A stretch of 64,000 nucleotides of DNA from Paraburkholderia megapolitana (GCF_007556815.1 NZ_CP041743.1:2138501-2202500), one strand, 5' to 3'. Positions 1-9,198 are shown, numbered from the stretch's first letter. The notes: generated by a model from the sequence alone, not told the origin. Made by a program: numbers and translations.

Positions 1-252
1 ACGCGTTTCGTCGAGACCAAGATCGGCCAGCACCTGGCCAACCACCACTTCCGATTGCCCCTGCGAGTAAGCATCGGCGGTATCGATCAGATTCACCCCT
101 TGATCGACGGCAAGCCCGACCAGACGCGCTGCCTGCTCACGATTCAATCCGGCAATCGATGCCCAGATGCCATCCCCCGCACCGAACGTCATGGCGCCCA
201 GTGTGAGGCGGGAAATACGCAGGCCGGAGCGGCCGAATGTGCAGTAGTTCAT
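1..252 (-). CDS. Aldo/keto reductase, N-terminal part (cut by window edge)
   Basis: This frame gives 84 residues of an NAD(P)H-dependent aldo/keto reductase and runs off the left edge, so the 3' end lies outside the window. The protein starts with MNYCTFGRSGLRIS, the usual first strand and hairpin of the family. It carries the NLIDTADAYSQGQSE motif with catalytic Asp57 and Tyr62; the catalytic Lys and His would lie in the missing part. A GGAGG element sits 8 bases before the ATG. The gene is divergent from a LysR gene across 109 bp, a classic regulator-target arrangement. The family reduces aldehydes and ketones in the cytoplasm; the substrate cannot be read here. Confidence 0.85.
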   Translation of the reverse strand, partial: MNYCTFGRSGLRISRLTLGAMTFGAGDGIWASIAGLNREQAARLVGLAVDQGVNLIDTADAYSQGQSEVVVGQVLADLGLDETR

Positions 253-361
253 GACAGCAGATCCTCCATACGTTGAAAACAGCCCACACGATAGGGTTTC
301 GCCGGCAAGCGGCCTAGAGCGTAAGATGCGAAGACACTTTTCGGTCTGAGCGAGTAATCGG

Positions 362-1276
362 ATGCGTGTTGATCAGTTGGCGGCTATGCGCCTGTTCGTG
401 CGGATTGTGGAAATGGGCTCGTTCGGTAAGGCGGCCCGATCGATGAGCATGTCTTCTTCGAATGCAACGGAGCGCATGGCTCGCCTCGAGGAAATTCTCG
501 GTGTGCGGCTATTGGCCCGGACGACGCGTGCGGTTGCGCCTACCGAGGCGGGTGCGCGCTATTACGAGCTGTGTTGTCGGCTGCTCGGCGAACTGGACGA
601 AGTCGAAACCTTGCTCGCGGGTTCTCAAGAGATGCTGGCGGGACGGGTCCGGGTGAGCGCGAACGTCTCGATTGCGCGCTCGATTCTTGTCCCTCGCTTG
701 CCTGCCTGGTTCGAACAACATCCGGGGATTCACGTCGAACTCGTGATGAACGACCAGCGCAGCGATTTTGTGCACGAGGGGATCGACTTTGCGGTACGCA
801 TTGGCGGACTCGAGGATCAGGACCTGGTGCTGCGTCCATTAGGGCGCCCACGCCGCGTTACAGTTGCGTCCCCTGCGTACCTGAAAAAAATGGGCACACC
901 GGAGTCTCCGGACGACCTCGCAAACCATCATCTGATCGATTTTCTGTTGCCGCAACGAGGCGCACGGCTCGAGTGGGAATTCGACAAGGACGGGAAACGG
1001 CAAACGCTATTTCCACGCAGCATCGCGTCGATCGGAGACGCCGAAGCACGGCTGCAACTTGCAATTGCGGGCATGGGTATCGTGCAGAGTCTCTCGTTCA
1101 TTGCGGCACCCGCGTTAGGCGAGGGCAAGCTCACGCGGATTCTGAAGTCATGGGAGACACCCGCGCCCGAAGTATCGATTCTCTATCGGCGAGACCGTCA
1201 TCTACCGACACGGACCCAGGCCACGATGGATGCATTCACCACGTGGATCAAAGAGGCTATTTCGGCGGCCGAATGA
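362..1276 (+). CDS. LysR-family transcriptional regulator
   Basis: The product is 304 aa, normal LysR length. An N-terminal winged helix-turn-helix (about residues 5-63, with the typical FVRIVEMGSFGKAAR start and SSSNATERMARLEEILGVRLLART) is followed by a two-lobed periplasmic-binding-protein-like effector domain (about 90-300). It most resembles the group that regulates divergent oxidoreductases. The divergent aldo/keto reductase is the obvious target, with the shared promoter in the 109 bp between them. The 3' end overlaps the convergent S41 protease gene by 20 bp. The effector is unknown. Confidence 0.92.
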   Translation: MRVDQLAAMRLFVRIVEMGSFGKAARSMSMSSSNATERMARLEEILGVRLLARTTRAVAPTEAGARYYELCCRLLGELDEVETLLAGSQEMLAGRVRVSANVSIARSILVPRLPAWFEQHPGIHVELVMNDQRSDFVHEGIDFAVRIGGLEDQDLVLRPLGRPRRVTVASPAYLKKMGTPESPDDLANHHLIDFLLPQRGARLEWEFDKDGKRQTLFPRSIASIGDAEARLQLAIAGMGIVQSLSFIAAPALGEGKLTRILKSWETPAPEVSILYRRDRHLPTRTQATMDAFTTWIKEAISAAE

Positions 1277-2732
1277 CAGGTTGACCACGAAGCCAGTTCA
1301 ACGCCTGCTCGGTCATGAAATCATTCGACCCAGCTTGAGGGGGCGGCGCGGGATGAGCGGGCGTTAACGGTGTGTTCGAAGAAACGTGCTCATTGTGTGC
1401 CTCTATGGCGCGTAGCTGACTCACGACTTCCCGCGCATGAGACTCGGAATAGGCAGTCTCATCGGAGTCAAGCGGATTGGCGAGATGATGAGCAAGATCG
1501 ACTTCGCGCACGCTGGGCAACGTGTTGCTGCTATCGGCTCCTGCAGACGCTGCAAGGGACACATCCGGCACGACTCCGCGATTCTGGATGGAGCCACCGT
1601 CCGGCGTGTAATAACGGGCCCTCGTAAGCATCAGGCCGGCACCGCCGCTCAATGGCCCGGTGACCTGAATCGTGCCTTTACCAAACGAAGGCTGACCCAT
1701 GACCGTAGCCCTGTGCGTATCGTGCAGTGCGGCGGCGACAACTTCGGTAACCGAGACCGACTGTGCATCGATGAGCACGACGAGCGGCAGCGTTTTGAAC
1801 ATCGCCGGCAAATCGACGAGCGGGTCGCCGGTAAACGAGGGCCGGCGATAATCCTCGTAAGTAGCGCGGTACACATGCCCCGAACCGGGCTCACGTTCCC
1901 GGACCGTGACGACCAGCGTATCGGCCGGCACGAAGGCGCTGACTACGCCCACGCCATCCTGCAACACCCCTCCACCATTTGCGCGTAGATCCAGCACCAT
2001 GCCCTTCAACGGCGGTGTTGTACGAGCGAGATCGCGCAAACGGTTCGCAAGGTCCGGCACAGTCTGTTCGTCAAAGCCGCTGATGCGAATGTAGGCGTAA
2101 CCAGGAACAGCGATACGTGAGCTGACGCTGGAGGTATGGATCAGCGCGCGTGTGATTTCGAAGGTGCGGGTTTCGTTTCCGGTGGCACGGTAGACGCTGA
2201 GGTTCACTGTTGTTCCTGCCGGACCGCGCATACGCGCGACTGCATCGCGAACCGTCATTCCTTGCGTAGGTATGTCGTCAATCCGCGTGATGACATCGCC
2301 TGCCCGGATGCCGGCCTGCTGTGCGGGTGCCTGATCGATCGGCGCGAATACCAGCAACCTGCCATCCTGTTCGCCGACCTGCAAACCTACGCCCGCGAAC
2401 CCGCCTGCTAACTGGTCGACCAGCGGAGCAAATTCGTCGGGCGTCAGGAATTCGGAGTGCGGATCGAGTTCGGCGACCATGCCCTTGATTGCGCCGTACA
2501 TCAAAGCCTTGCCGTCCACTGGCCTCGCATAGTCGCGCTGGATGATGTCGTATGCCTGCGTCAGGGTCTGGACGTCTTCCTGCGTCAGCGGTGGAAGTGC
2601 GGGCGTGCTGGCGATATCGCCGGCTGCAGCGGAGAACGGCATTGCCCACATCAAGAGCAGCATGATGGACGCGGCCCCGCGCGGACAGCGAGTCTGCAGC
2701 ATCGAAGAACGTGTCGGAGAAGTCTCTCTCAT
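1257..2732 (-). CDS. S41 family C-terminal processing peptidase with PDZ domain
   Basis: This 491-aa protein belongs to the CtpA/Prc serine proteases. Its N terminus has a hydrophobic export segment (about residues 22-38, ending SAAAG). Next come a helical region, a PDZ domain (about 105-190, with GVGLQV and AGIRAGDVITRID), and the S41 catalytic domain. Ser327 (in AQSVSVTE) and Lys352 (in SFGKGTIQ) are 25 residues apart, as in D1P and Prc, so the Ser/Lys dyad is intact. It should cleave periplasmic proteins near their C termini. No start has a good ribosome site; Met24 is an alternative start just before the hydrophobic core. It lies 34 bp downstream of a LysR gene on the same strand and may be co-transcribed with it. 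Confidence 0.9.
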   Translation of the reverse strand: MRETSPTRSSMLQTRCPRGAASIMLLLMWAMPFSAAAGDIASTPALPPLTQEDVQTLTQAYDIIQRDYARPVDGKALMYGAIKGMVAELDPHSEFLTPDEFAPLVDQLAGGFAGVGLQVGEQDGRLLVFAPIDQAPAQQAGIRAGDVITRIDDIPTQGMTVRDAVARMRGPAGTTVNLSVYRATGNETRTFEITRALIHTSSVSSRIAVPGYAYIRISGFDEQTVPDLANRLRDLARTTPPLKGMVLDLRANGGGVLQDGVGVVSAFVPADTLVVTVREREPGSGHVYRATYEDYRRPSFTGDPLVDLPAMFKTLPLVVLIDAQSVSVTEVVAAALHDTHRATVMGQPSFGKGTIQVTGPLSGGAGLMLTRARYYTPDGGSIQNRGVVPDVSLAASAGADSSNTLPSVREVDLAHHLANPLDSDETAYSESHAREVVSQLRAIEAHNEHVSSNTPLTPAHPAPPPQAGSNDFMTEQALNWLRGQPVIRPPK

Positions 2733-2766
2733 TCAGATAGGTCCGCCACGTCGGGTCATCCCGGTC

Positions 2767-3714
2767 TCACGGGTGAACAATCTGTTGAGCCATCACACCC
2801 AGCTGTTCCGCCGGCCATGCACCGCCTGCGACCATATCGGCGATGACCCGCTCAACGATCTCAATGACACGAGATTTCGCCAGACTGCCAGGCCTCGTTT
2901 CATTGATGGCAAGTACGACGCGTCGCCTCATTTGCGGCCCTTCGATCGGCACCGCCTTAAGCTTGCCGGCAGCTACTTCCGCAGCAACCGCCATGGGCGG
3001 CAGAACCGTGCAGCCCAGACCGAGCTCCGCGGCACGCTTCACGGTTCCGAGCGAATCGATCTCCGCGACGACGTTGAGCTTGATATGGAGTGGAGCGCAG
3101 GCACTTTCGACCATGCGGCGAAGCCCGTGCTCGACCCCTGGCAGAATGAGCGGAAAGTTCTCCAGCTGCTCGAGTGTGAAAGTCGCTGGAACGTCCGTTC
3201 CGTTCCCCGCGATGAAAGCAAGCTGATCATCGAGCAAGGCGCGCTTCTTCAAGCCAACCTCAACGGCGTCGCCATAGAGAATGGCAATATCGATCCGGCC
3301 CGCCTGCAACCACTCTTGAAGTGTGCCGCTATATGCCTCGATCAGTTTCAGATGCACGTTGGGCAGCTCGGAGCGACAGACTGCCAGGATCGGAATAGTT
3401 GCCATCAGGCCCACTGTAGTTGGCAAGCCGAGGCAGACCGCTCCCATCGGGACGGCGTTAGCGTTTCTCACAGCTTCTCGTGCGCGGTCCACATCCGCCA
3501 ATACCACGCGTGCATGATCGAGGAAGACTCGTCCTTCGTTCGTCAGCACCATTCCGCGGCGAGAACGCTCGAACAACTGGGTGTCCAGTTCGGTTTCAAG
3601 TGCGGAGATTTGCTGGCCCAGTGAAGGCTGCGCCACGTGCAGCCTGTCGGCAGCTCTGGAGAGGCTACCCGCTTCGCACACCCCTACGAAATAACGCAGA
3701 TGACGAATATCCAT
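2767..3714 (-). CDS. LysR-family transcriptional regulator
   Basis: A 315-aa LysR protein starting MDIRHLRYFVGVCEAGSLSRAA, with the helix-turn-helix at about residues 1-60 (HVAQPSLGQQISALE) and an effector domain after residue 90. The N-terminal pattern resembles the CynR/NAC-like group. It is divergent from the SnoaL-like/SDR/SMP-30 cluster across 198 bp, so those genes are its likely targets. On the other side the S41 protease gene follows on the same strand after 34 bp. The effector is not evident. Confidence 0.9.
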   Translation of the reverse strand: MDIRHLRYFVGVCEAGSLSRAADRLHVAQPSLGQQISALETELDTQLFERSRRGMVLTNEGRVFLDHARVVLADVDRAREAVRNANAVPMGAVCLGLPTTVGLMATIPILAVCRSELPNVHLKLIEAYSGTLQEWLQAGRIDIAILYGDAVEVGLKKRALLDDQLAFIAGNGTDVPATFTLEQLENFPLILPGVEHGLRRMVESACAPLHIKLNVVAEIDSLGTVKRAAELGLGCTVLPPMAVAAEVAAGKLKAVPIEGPQMRRRVVLAINETRPGSLAKSRVIEIVERVIADMVAGGAWPAEQLGVMAQQIVHP

Positions 3715-3912
3715 AACGCGTAGAGAGTGCCAGTCGCGAGACTCAGGGTATCAGGGTTATTGCCGATATAGCTTTAACGACTACCAATAAGCTCTTGCAG
3801 GTATTTTACAGATGGTTCACCGCTCACCACAATGCGATGCACCGCCGTCACGGCCTCATGCTGGTTTTCTAAACTCAAGAGACAGATTCGCCATCACCCC
3901 AAAAGGAAAGCC

Positions 3913-4494
3913 ATGCACTTTGAGATGCCCTTACTCACTGCGGCAGCCGACCGCCTGCTTGAAACAGAGAAGAACCCGTTCCATCGAAAGATTCTCGAGA
4001 ACTATCGACGCCACGCGCAGCTCGAGGTCTGCGGGAGATGGGAGGAAATCATGTCTCCGGACATGACGGTCGAAAGCCCTCGCTATGTCATTCACAGCGC
4101 CAAAGGCGTAACCGTACTTGACGGCCTGGACGCGGTTTCTGGTCTATATCGCTCGTATGTGGAAACGAACTCGACGGTCATCTTCCTCGAGAAGGAAGAG
4201 ATCATGCTTAGCGACTGGGGGTTCGCCTCCGAGGCCGTGTCTCACCGGCTCTGGCAAGGCAAGTATCTTGCGGCCACTGGCGAGCAGATCGACGACCTCG
4301 AAGCGTGGTACATCACGAGCAATCTGACCGGCATGTTCTGGCCGTATTCAAAGGATGGCCGGATGATGGGCGAGCATGTCTATCGCGGAGCGGATCGCAC
4401 CGTCCGCAAAGCCGATCCAGGTGAAGTGATTAGCCGCCAACAGGTTCAAGAGATGCTCGACCCTTACATCAAACCGCTCGGCACCTATTCGTAA
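3913..4494 (+). CDS. SnoaL/NTF2-like protein of unknown function
   Basis: The product is 193 aa. I chose the ATG at 3913 because AAGGAAAG stands just before it. The fold looks like a cone-shaped alpha+beta barrel (SnoaL/NTF2-like): an N-terminal helix with a YRRHAQLEVCGRWEEIM segment, then a PDMTVESPRY strand and later aromatic-rich strands (EAWYITSNLTGMFWPY). Such proteins bind small hydrophobic ligands, some as isomerases or dehydratases, but no catalytic signature can be assigned. It opens a cluster with an SDR and an SMP-30 lactonase and is divergent from a LysR gene. This suggests a step in catabolism of an alicyclic, aromatic or sugar-like compound. I do not recognise the exact family. 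Confidence 0.75.
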   Translation: MHFEMPLLTAAADRLLETEKNPFHRKILENYRRHAQLEVCGRWEEIMSPDMTVESPRYVIHSAKGVTVLDGLDAVSGLYRSYVETNSTVIFLEKEEIMLSDWGFASEAVSHRLWQGKYLAATGEQIDDLEAWYITSNLTGMFWPYSKDGRMMGEHVYRGADRTVRKADPGEVISRQQVQEMLDPYIKPLGTYS

Positions 4495-4588
4495 ACCGAA
4501 AACCGCACGCGCAGACAGGGATGAAACTGAAGAGTCGTCGCGAGGGCTTCAAGAATGCCTCGGCGACCGGAAAATTTCGGAGATAGAA

Positions 4589-5359
4589 ATGCAAGATCTA
4601 AAGGGTCGCGTAGCAGTCGTTACCGGTGGCGCCAGCGGTATCGGCGCTGCGATAGTCGAGCATTTTGTCCAACAGGGCGCTGCGGTTGCCATCGCCGATC
4701 GTGACATCGACCTTGCAGAGTCACTGGTCAAGAAGCTACAGGCTGATGCCGCTGCAAAAGTCATCGCGTTGCGGATGGACGTTACGATCGGGCAAGAGGT
4801 GGAGGCGATGGTGGCCCAGGTCGAACACGCCTTCGGCGGGCCGGACATCCTGGTGACATCGGCGGGTATCGGACTGCGCAAGGATTTCCTGGAGACAACG
4901 TTCGACGAGTGGAACCGGGTTCTGGCTGTCAATCTAACAGGTGCGTTCCTGTGCGGACAAGCCGCTGCCAGGCGCATGGTGAAGCGGGGCTACGGACGTA
5001 TCGTCAATATCTCTTCGGGTGCGGGTGTGCGCGGCATACCGGGACGAGCAGCCTATGCAGCGTCCAAAGCCGGGCTGATCAGTCTCACACAAGTGATGGC
5101 GGCTGAGTTGGGATCACATGGGGTTACCGTCAATGCGATTACTCCCGGTCCAATCGATACGCCGCTCACGCAGGAAATGCACACTGGAGCGATCCGCGCA
5201 GCCTATGTTGGAAGGATTCCGATCGGGCGTTATGGGAGCACGCGGGAAGTTGCCGCGGCGGCCGCGTTTCTGGCGTCGGAGCAAGCTTCATACATTACCG
5301 CCGACACGCTGCAAGTGGACGGGGGTATGGCAGCAACCAACTACATCATCAATATCTAG
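4589..5359 (+). CDS. Short-chain dehydrogenase/reductase
   Basis: This 256-aa protein is a classical SDR. It has the nucleotide-binding motif TGGASGIG (residues 12-19), Asn115 in VLAVNLTG, and the catalytic Ser142/143, Tyr156 and Lys160 (YAASK). An Asp at position 37-39 after the second strand suggests NAD(H) preference, which is an inference. The C terminus has the usual ITADTLQVDGG. It follows the SnoaL-like gene by 94 bp and precedes an SMP-30 lactonase, fitting oxidation of an alcohol to a ketone or lactone that the next enzyme opens. The substrate is unknown. Confidence 0.92.
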   Translation: MQDLKGRVAVVTGGASGIGAAIVEHFVQQGAAVAIADRDIDLAESLVKKLQADAAAKVIALRMDVTIGQEVEAMVAQVEHAFGGPDILVTSAGIGLRKDFLETTFDEWNRVLAVNLTGAFLCGQAAARRMVKRGYGRIVNISSGAGVRGIPGRAAYAASKAGLISLTQVMAAELGSHGVTVNAITPGPIDTPLTQEMHTGAIRAAYVGRIPIGRYGSTREVAAAAAFLASEQASYITADTLQVDGGMAATNYIINI

Positions 5360-5454
5360 CGGCATTGTCGAGTTGACGAGTCGACGCATCTTGCGCGACT
5401 CGTCCAGTCCAGCAGCGTGACAAACTGGTTTTGCCAACCGTCAGGGGCCACACA

Positions 5455-6351
5455 ATGGATGCACGCATCAGAGAAATCGTTTCGGGCTTCAGCTTTCTGG
5501 AAGGTCCGCGCTGGCATGATGACCGGCTATGGCTGTCGGACTTCTACATGCACCGGGTAATGAGCATCGACGCCGACGGCCGCGTCACGACGGTAGCCGA
5601 GGTACCCGGTCAGCCCTCGGGCCTGGGCTGGCTGCCCGATGGACGGCTGCTCGTCAGCTCGATGCGTGATCGGCGTGTGCTGCGCCTGGAAACCGATGGC
5701 CGGCTCGTAGAGCATGCCGACCTCTCGAACATCGCCACCGGCCACATTAACGACATGGTGGTGGGCGAGGACGGCACCGCCTGGGTGGGCAACTTCGGCT
5801 TCGACCTGATGGGCGGCGCGCCGATTGCGCCTGCCAGGTTGGCCTCGGTGACGCTCGACGGCACGGTCCGGGTCGCGGCCGAGGGCCTCCACTTTCCCAA
5901 TGGCTCGATGATCACGCCCGACGGCAAGACCTTGATCGTCTGCGAGTCCACCGGCAACCGCATCTCGGCTTTCGACATCGTAGGCCCGGGCCAACTCGGT
6001 CCGCGTCGCGACTGGGCGGTGTTCGGCCCGTTGCCGCAATCGACCGATGCGACGACTGTCGTCCAGCAGGCCGTGGTCACACCCGACGGTGCTGTGCTCG
6101 ATGCCGAAGGCGCCGTCTGGTGTGCGGACGTGACTCACCACCGCGTGCTGCGCGTCGCCGAAGGCGGGCACATCCTGCAGGAAATTTCCACGGGAGACAT
6201 GGGCGTGTTTGCCTGCACCCTGGGTGGGGCGGATCGCCGGACGCTTTATCTATGCGTGGCGCCTGATTCCTCGGAGCACAACCGCGCGCCGTCACGCGAG
6301 GCGGCGCTGTGGGCGGTGCAGGTCGAGGTGCCTGGCGCGGGCCGGCCGTGA
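5455..6351 (+). CDS. SMP-30/gluconolactonase/LRE family lactonase
   Basis: The ATG at 5455 gives 298 aa; a TTG at 5431 in the same frame is less likely. The protein is a six-bladed beta propeller of the SMP-30 family. The metal ligand Glu16 lies in FLEGPRW, and the Asn ligands are in GHINDMVVG and FPNGSMITPDG. DGRLLVSSMRDRRVLRL-type blade repeats are visible. These enzymes hydrolyse sugar or other lactones with a divalent metal in the cytoplasm. Together with the SDR it makes a plausible oxidise-then-open pair. Confidence 0.88.
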   Translation: MDARIREIVSGFSFLEGPRWHDDRLWLSDFYMHRVMSIDADGRVTTVAEVPGQPSGLGWLPDGRLLVSSMRDRRVLRLETDGRLVEHADLSNIATGHINDMVVGEDGTAWVGNFGFDLMGGAPIAPARLASVTLDGTVRVAAEGLHFPNGSMITPDGKTLIVCESTGNRISAFDIVGPGQLGPRRDWAVFGPLPQSTDATTVVQQAVVTPDGAVLDAEGAVWCADVTHHRVLRVAEGGHILQEISTGDMGVFACTLGGADRRTLYLCVAPDSSEHNRAPSREAALWAVQVEVPGAGRP

Positions 6352-6400
6352 ACAGGATTCCCGGTTGACCAGGTTTTCATGTACTGGAAATACCGCTGGG

Positions 6401-6424
6401 CCGCGCGGCTGATTAGCCGCGTGG
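6401..6424. terminator. Bidirectional hairpin between convergent genes
   Basis: CCGCGCGGCT and AGCCGCGTGG form a 10-bp stem (one G-U pair) around a GATT loop. It sits between the stop codons of the SMP-30 gene and the convergent aminotransferase gene. There is no clear T tract, so strong intrinsic termination is not certain. Confidence 0.5.
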
Positions 6425-6447
6425 TCTGCGCTGGTTTCGTCGGGTCA

Positions 6448-7668
6448 CTACTGCGTATTTTCCGTTGTCGATGCCGACAGTAAGCGTACGGCGCGTTCGA
6501 GGCCCGGACCGTAGGCAATACCGCTGATGCTCATCGCAGCTTCAACGCCCGCGAGGCAGCCCAATATCATCGGTGCATTCAGGTCGCCGAGATGGCCGAT
6601 GCGGAAAATTCGCCCCACAAGTGCACCCACGCCGCCTGCGATACCGACCTGGAACTGCTCGCGTGCGACGGTGCGTAGCTTTTCCGGATCGATGCCCGGG
6701 CGTACTTCGATGGCGGTAACCGACACAGAACGCGAACGCGGCTCGCGTACGAAAAACCCCACGTCGCCGCGCTCACTCCAGCCTTCCACGGCGGCATGTA
6801 CCGCGCCGGCAAGCAGACGATGTCGTGCAATCGCGTTCTGCAGACCCTCTTCGAAAATCAGTGCGAGCGCTACGTCCAGGCCCATTAACAGGTTTTGCGG
6901 CGGTGTCCCGCAGAACTTGCGGTAGCCGAGATCGCTGCGTCGGCGCAGCCAGTCCCAGTACACACGCGGCGTCTTGTTGGCTTCCGCGACCCGCATGGCT
7001 TTTTCGCTGACTGCCATGAAACTCAGGCCGGGAGAGATCATCAGCGCTTTCTGCGAGGCGCCAATGGCGACGTCGACACCCAATGTGTCCATGTCGAACG
7101 GCTCGGCGGCCAGCGAGGCCACAACGTCGACTACCAGCAACGCGGGATGCGAGGCGGCATCGATTTCGTCGCGAAACGCCTGCAGGTTATTGGTGACGCT
7201 AGCGCCTGTGTCGGTGTGAACCACGAAGACCGCTACGATCTCGTGTGCGGTATCGGCACGCAGCAACTGTCCCACGGCGGCGGGGTCCGCTGCATGACCG
7301 GTTTCACAGGCCGTGCGGCGCACCTGTACGCCAAGTTCTTCGGCGTACTGTGCCCAGGCTTCGGAGAATGCGCCGCTGCCCGCCACAGCCACGCATTTTC
7401 CGGGAGCGACGAGGTTGCAGATGGCAGCTTCCCAGGCGCCGTGACCGTTGGCCGCATACAGGAAGACGTCCGACCGCGATGTGCCGAACACCTTCTTTAG
7501 ACCACTTTCGCAGCGAGCAATGAGCTCATCCAGAGCGGGATCGCCAAGCTCGAACGGCTGGGTGCCGAGCGCATTCGCTACTTGCTGCGGCAGTCGCACA
7601 GGACCGGGGGAATGGAGGAAAAACGTGCCCGGGATGCGGGGCGCAGAAGAAGAGGTCAAAGCGTGCAT
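6448..7668 (-). CDS. Class V PLP-dependent aminotransferase (alanine/serine-glyoxylate type)
   Basis: From the ATG at 7668 the protein is 406 aa. A longer reading to 7791 adds residues that do not resemble the family. The N terminus HSPGPVRLPQQVANAL is the typical aminotransferase class V opening. PLP contacts include VVDVVASLAAEP, and the Schiff-base lysine is in GASQKALMISPGL. The C-terminal half has the small domain (RIGHLGDLN). Relatives transfer amino groups between alanine or serine and glyoxylate. It is convergent with the lactonase cluster, so a shared pathway is possible but not shown. Confidence 0.88.
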   Translation of the reverse strand: MHALTSSSAPRIPGTFFLHSPGPVRLPQQVANALGTQPFELGDPALDELIARCESGLKKVFGTSRSDVFLYAANGHGAWEAAICNLVAPGKCVAVAGSGAFSEAWAQYAEELGVQVRRTACETGHAADPAAVGQLLRADTAHEIVAVFVVHTDTGASVTNNLQAFRDEIDAASHPALLVVDVVASLAAEPFDMDTLGVDVAIGASQKALMISPGLSFMAVSEKAMRVAEANKTPRVYWDWLRRRSDLGYRKFCGTPPQNLLMGLDVALALIFEEGLQNAIARHRLLAGAVHAAVEGWSERGDVGFFVREPRSRSVSVTAIEVRPGIDPEKLRTVAREQFQVGIAGGVGALVGRIFRIGHLGDLNAPMILGCLAGVEAAMSISGIAYGPGLERAVRLLSASTTENTQ

Positions 7669-7847
7669 CCTGAAAGTTGGAATGGTGTGTCGGGAGATGA
7701 GAGCTCCGCTATGGAAGCTGAAGCTTGCCTGTCCAATCGTATAGAAATTTCCGCGTATCGAGAATAAGCGATGCCTCTCAGCCACATTCATCTAGAACTC
7801 GCGTACGCGGTGACACTCAGAAACTCCCCTTGAACTTTCGAATTTGC

Positions 7848-7863
7848 TTAACTACGATGTTAA
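7848..7863. promoter_or_regulatory. Candidate ArsR operator before the VOC-ArsR operon
   Basis: TTAAC and GTTAA form an inverted repeat with a 6-bp spacer, 34 bp before the VOC start codon in an AT-rich patch. A further GTTAA lies at 7878-7882. The downstream ArsR gene in the same operon is the likely binder. The repeat is short, so this is tentative. Confidence 0.3.
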
Positions 7864-7896
7864 ATATCAATCCTGAAGTTAATCAAGGAGGCTCCC

Positions 7897-8358
7897 ATGT
7901 CCGATCCATTCCGCCGTCCGACCATGACCTCCGCCGTGTTCTATCGCGATCCGGCCGCTGCGCTCGACTGGCTTGAAAAAGCATTCGGCTTTGAACGCTC
8001 GATGGTGATCACCGACCAGGAGGGGCGCATCGTGCACTCGGAAATGAAGTTCGGCGATGGACTGTTGATGATCGGCGGCGAGTATGCGGAGCACACGGCA
8101 AGCCCGTCGTCGGCGAACGGCAAGAACACCCAGATCGTGCACGTGCATTTATCGCGCGACCTCGACGCGCATTGCGCGCGGGCGCGCGCCGCAGGTGCAG
8201 TCGTCACGCGCGAGCCCGAAGATCAGTTCTACGGCGACCGTGTCTACGCAGCCCGCGACCTCGAAGGCCACGAGTGGAGTTTCGGCCAGACGGTGCGCCC
8301 GGTATCGCGCGAGGAAGCAGAGCAGGCTAGCGGGCTAAAGATCGACGGTTGGGTATAA
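7897..8358 (+). CDS. VOC (glyoxalase/bleomycin-resistance) family protein
   Basis: The 153-aa product has the vicinal-oxygen-chelate fold: paired beta-alpha-beta-beta-beta units, opening with SAVFYRDPAAALDWLEKAFGF and closing with RDLEGHEWSFGQ. It resembles the PhnB-like/glyoxalase branch. An AAGGAGG ribosome site is 7 bases before ATG. It starts an operon with an ArsR regulator 3 bp downstream and an SRPBCC protein, a common trio in Burkholderiales whose substrate is usually unknown. Confidence 0.9.
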   Translation: MSDPFRRPTMTSAVFYRDPAAALDWLEKAFGFERSMVITDQEGRIVHSEMKFGDGLLMIGGEYAEHTASPSSANGKNTQIVHVHLSRDLDAHCARARAAGAVVTREPEDQFYGDRVYAARDLEGHEWSFGQTVRPVSREEAEQASGLKIDGWV

Positions 8359-8361
8359 AGC

Positions 8362-8700
8362 GTGAAACAGGCTACTGCAGCATCGCTTGATCGAACCTTG
8401 TCCGCGCTTGCCGATCCGAATCGGCGGCAGGTCGTCGATCTGCTGCGCGAGCGGCCCATGCGCGCCGGCGATCTGGCCGAGGCCACCGGCCTGAGCCCGC
8501 AAGCGATGAGCCGGCATCTGCGCGTGTTGCGCGCGAGCAAGCTGATCGAAGAGTCATCCGACGATTTCGATGCGCGCGTGCGTATTTATGTGTTGAAGTC
8601 GGCGGCGATGCGTGAACTCAAGATGTGGCTCGAACAGACCGAACAACTCTGGGCGACGCAATTGCAGGCGTTCAAGGCGCACGTGGAGCGCAAGCCATGA
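8362..8700 (+). CDS. ArsR-family transcriptional regulator
   Basis: A 112-aa winged helix-turn-helix protein with LADPNRRQVVDLLRERPMRAGDLAEATGLSPQAMSRHLRVLRASKLIEE. It has no cysteines suited to metal sensing, so it is probably not a metalloregulator. It belongs to the ArsR type found beside SRPBCC (AHSA1) genes. Start is GTG, 3 bp after the VOC gene. Its stop overlaps the start of the SRPBCC gene (ATGA), a sign of translational coupling. It probably represses its own operon. Confidence 0.9.
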   Translation: MKQATAASLDRTLSALADPNRRQVVDLLRERPMRAGDLAEATGLSPQAMSRHLRVLRASKLIEESSDDFDARVRIYVLKSAAMRELKMWLEQTEQLWATQLQAFKAHVERKP

Positions 8701-9194
8701 ACTCGCGTGTGCTGGTGTCGCTACGCGTTGCGGCGTCTGCGCAGCATGCGTTCGATGTCTTCACACGCGATATCGCTGCATGGTGGCGGCCAAACGATCT
8801 CTTCCAGTTCACACCGCACGGTGCCGGCGTGCTGTCATTCGAGCATTCGGACGGCAGTAGTGAAGGGCGGTTGATCGAAACGCAGCCGGATGGCGAGGTG
8901 TTCGAAGTCGGTCGCATCACCGCGTGGGAGCCTGGTGTGCGCATTGCGTTCAGCTGGCGGCAAGCGAGCTTCGCAGCAGATCAACTCACGCATGTCGAAG
9001 TGCGCTTCGACGAGGTGGAAGCCGAGCCCGTCGAGACCCGTGTGACCGTCGAACATCGCGGCTGGGACAGCGTGCCGCAGGAGCATGTCGCGCGCCATCA
9101 TTTCCCGGACCGCATCTATCTGCAGCGCCATGCCGAGTGGTGGCAGGCGCTGCTCGCGTCGTACCACGCGCGGTTTCACGACGTGGATCGGTAA
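8697..9194 (+). CDS. SRPBCC (AHSA1-like) domain protein
   Basis: This 165-aa protein begins at the ATG overlapping the ArsR stop codon. It has the START/Bet v1-like pattern of AHSA1 proteins: VSLRVAASAQHAFDVFTRDIAAWW, a central FEVGRITAWEPGVRIAFSW strand pair and a long C-terminal helix (RHAEWWQALLASYHARF). The fold makes a hydrophobic ligand cavity. Function in this VOC-ArsR-SRPBCC operon is unknown; a detoxification role is plausible. Confidence 0.88.
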   Translation: MNSRVLVSLRVAASAQHAFDVFTRDIAAWWRPNDLFQFTPHGAGVLSFEHSDGSSEGRLIETQPDGEVFEVGRITAWEPGVRIAFSWRQASFAADQLTHVEVRFDEVEAEPVETRVTVEHRGWDSVPQEHVARHHFPDRIYLQRHAEWWQALLASYHARFHDVDR

Positions 9195-9198
9195 CCGA

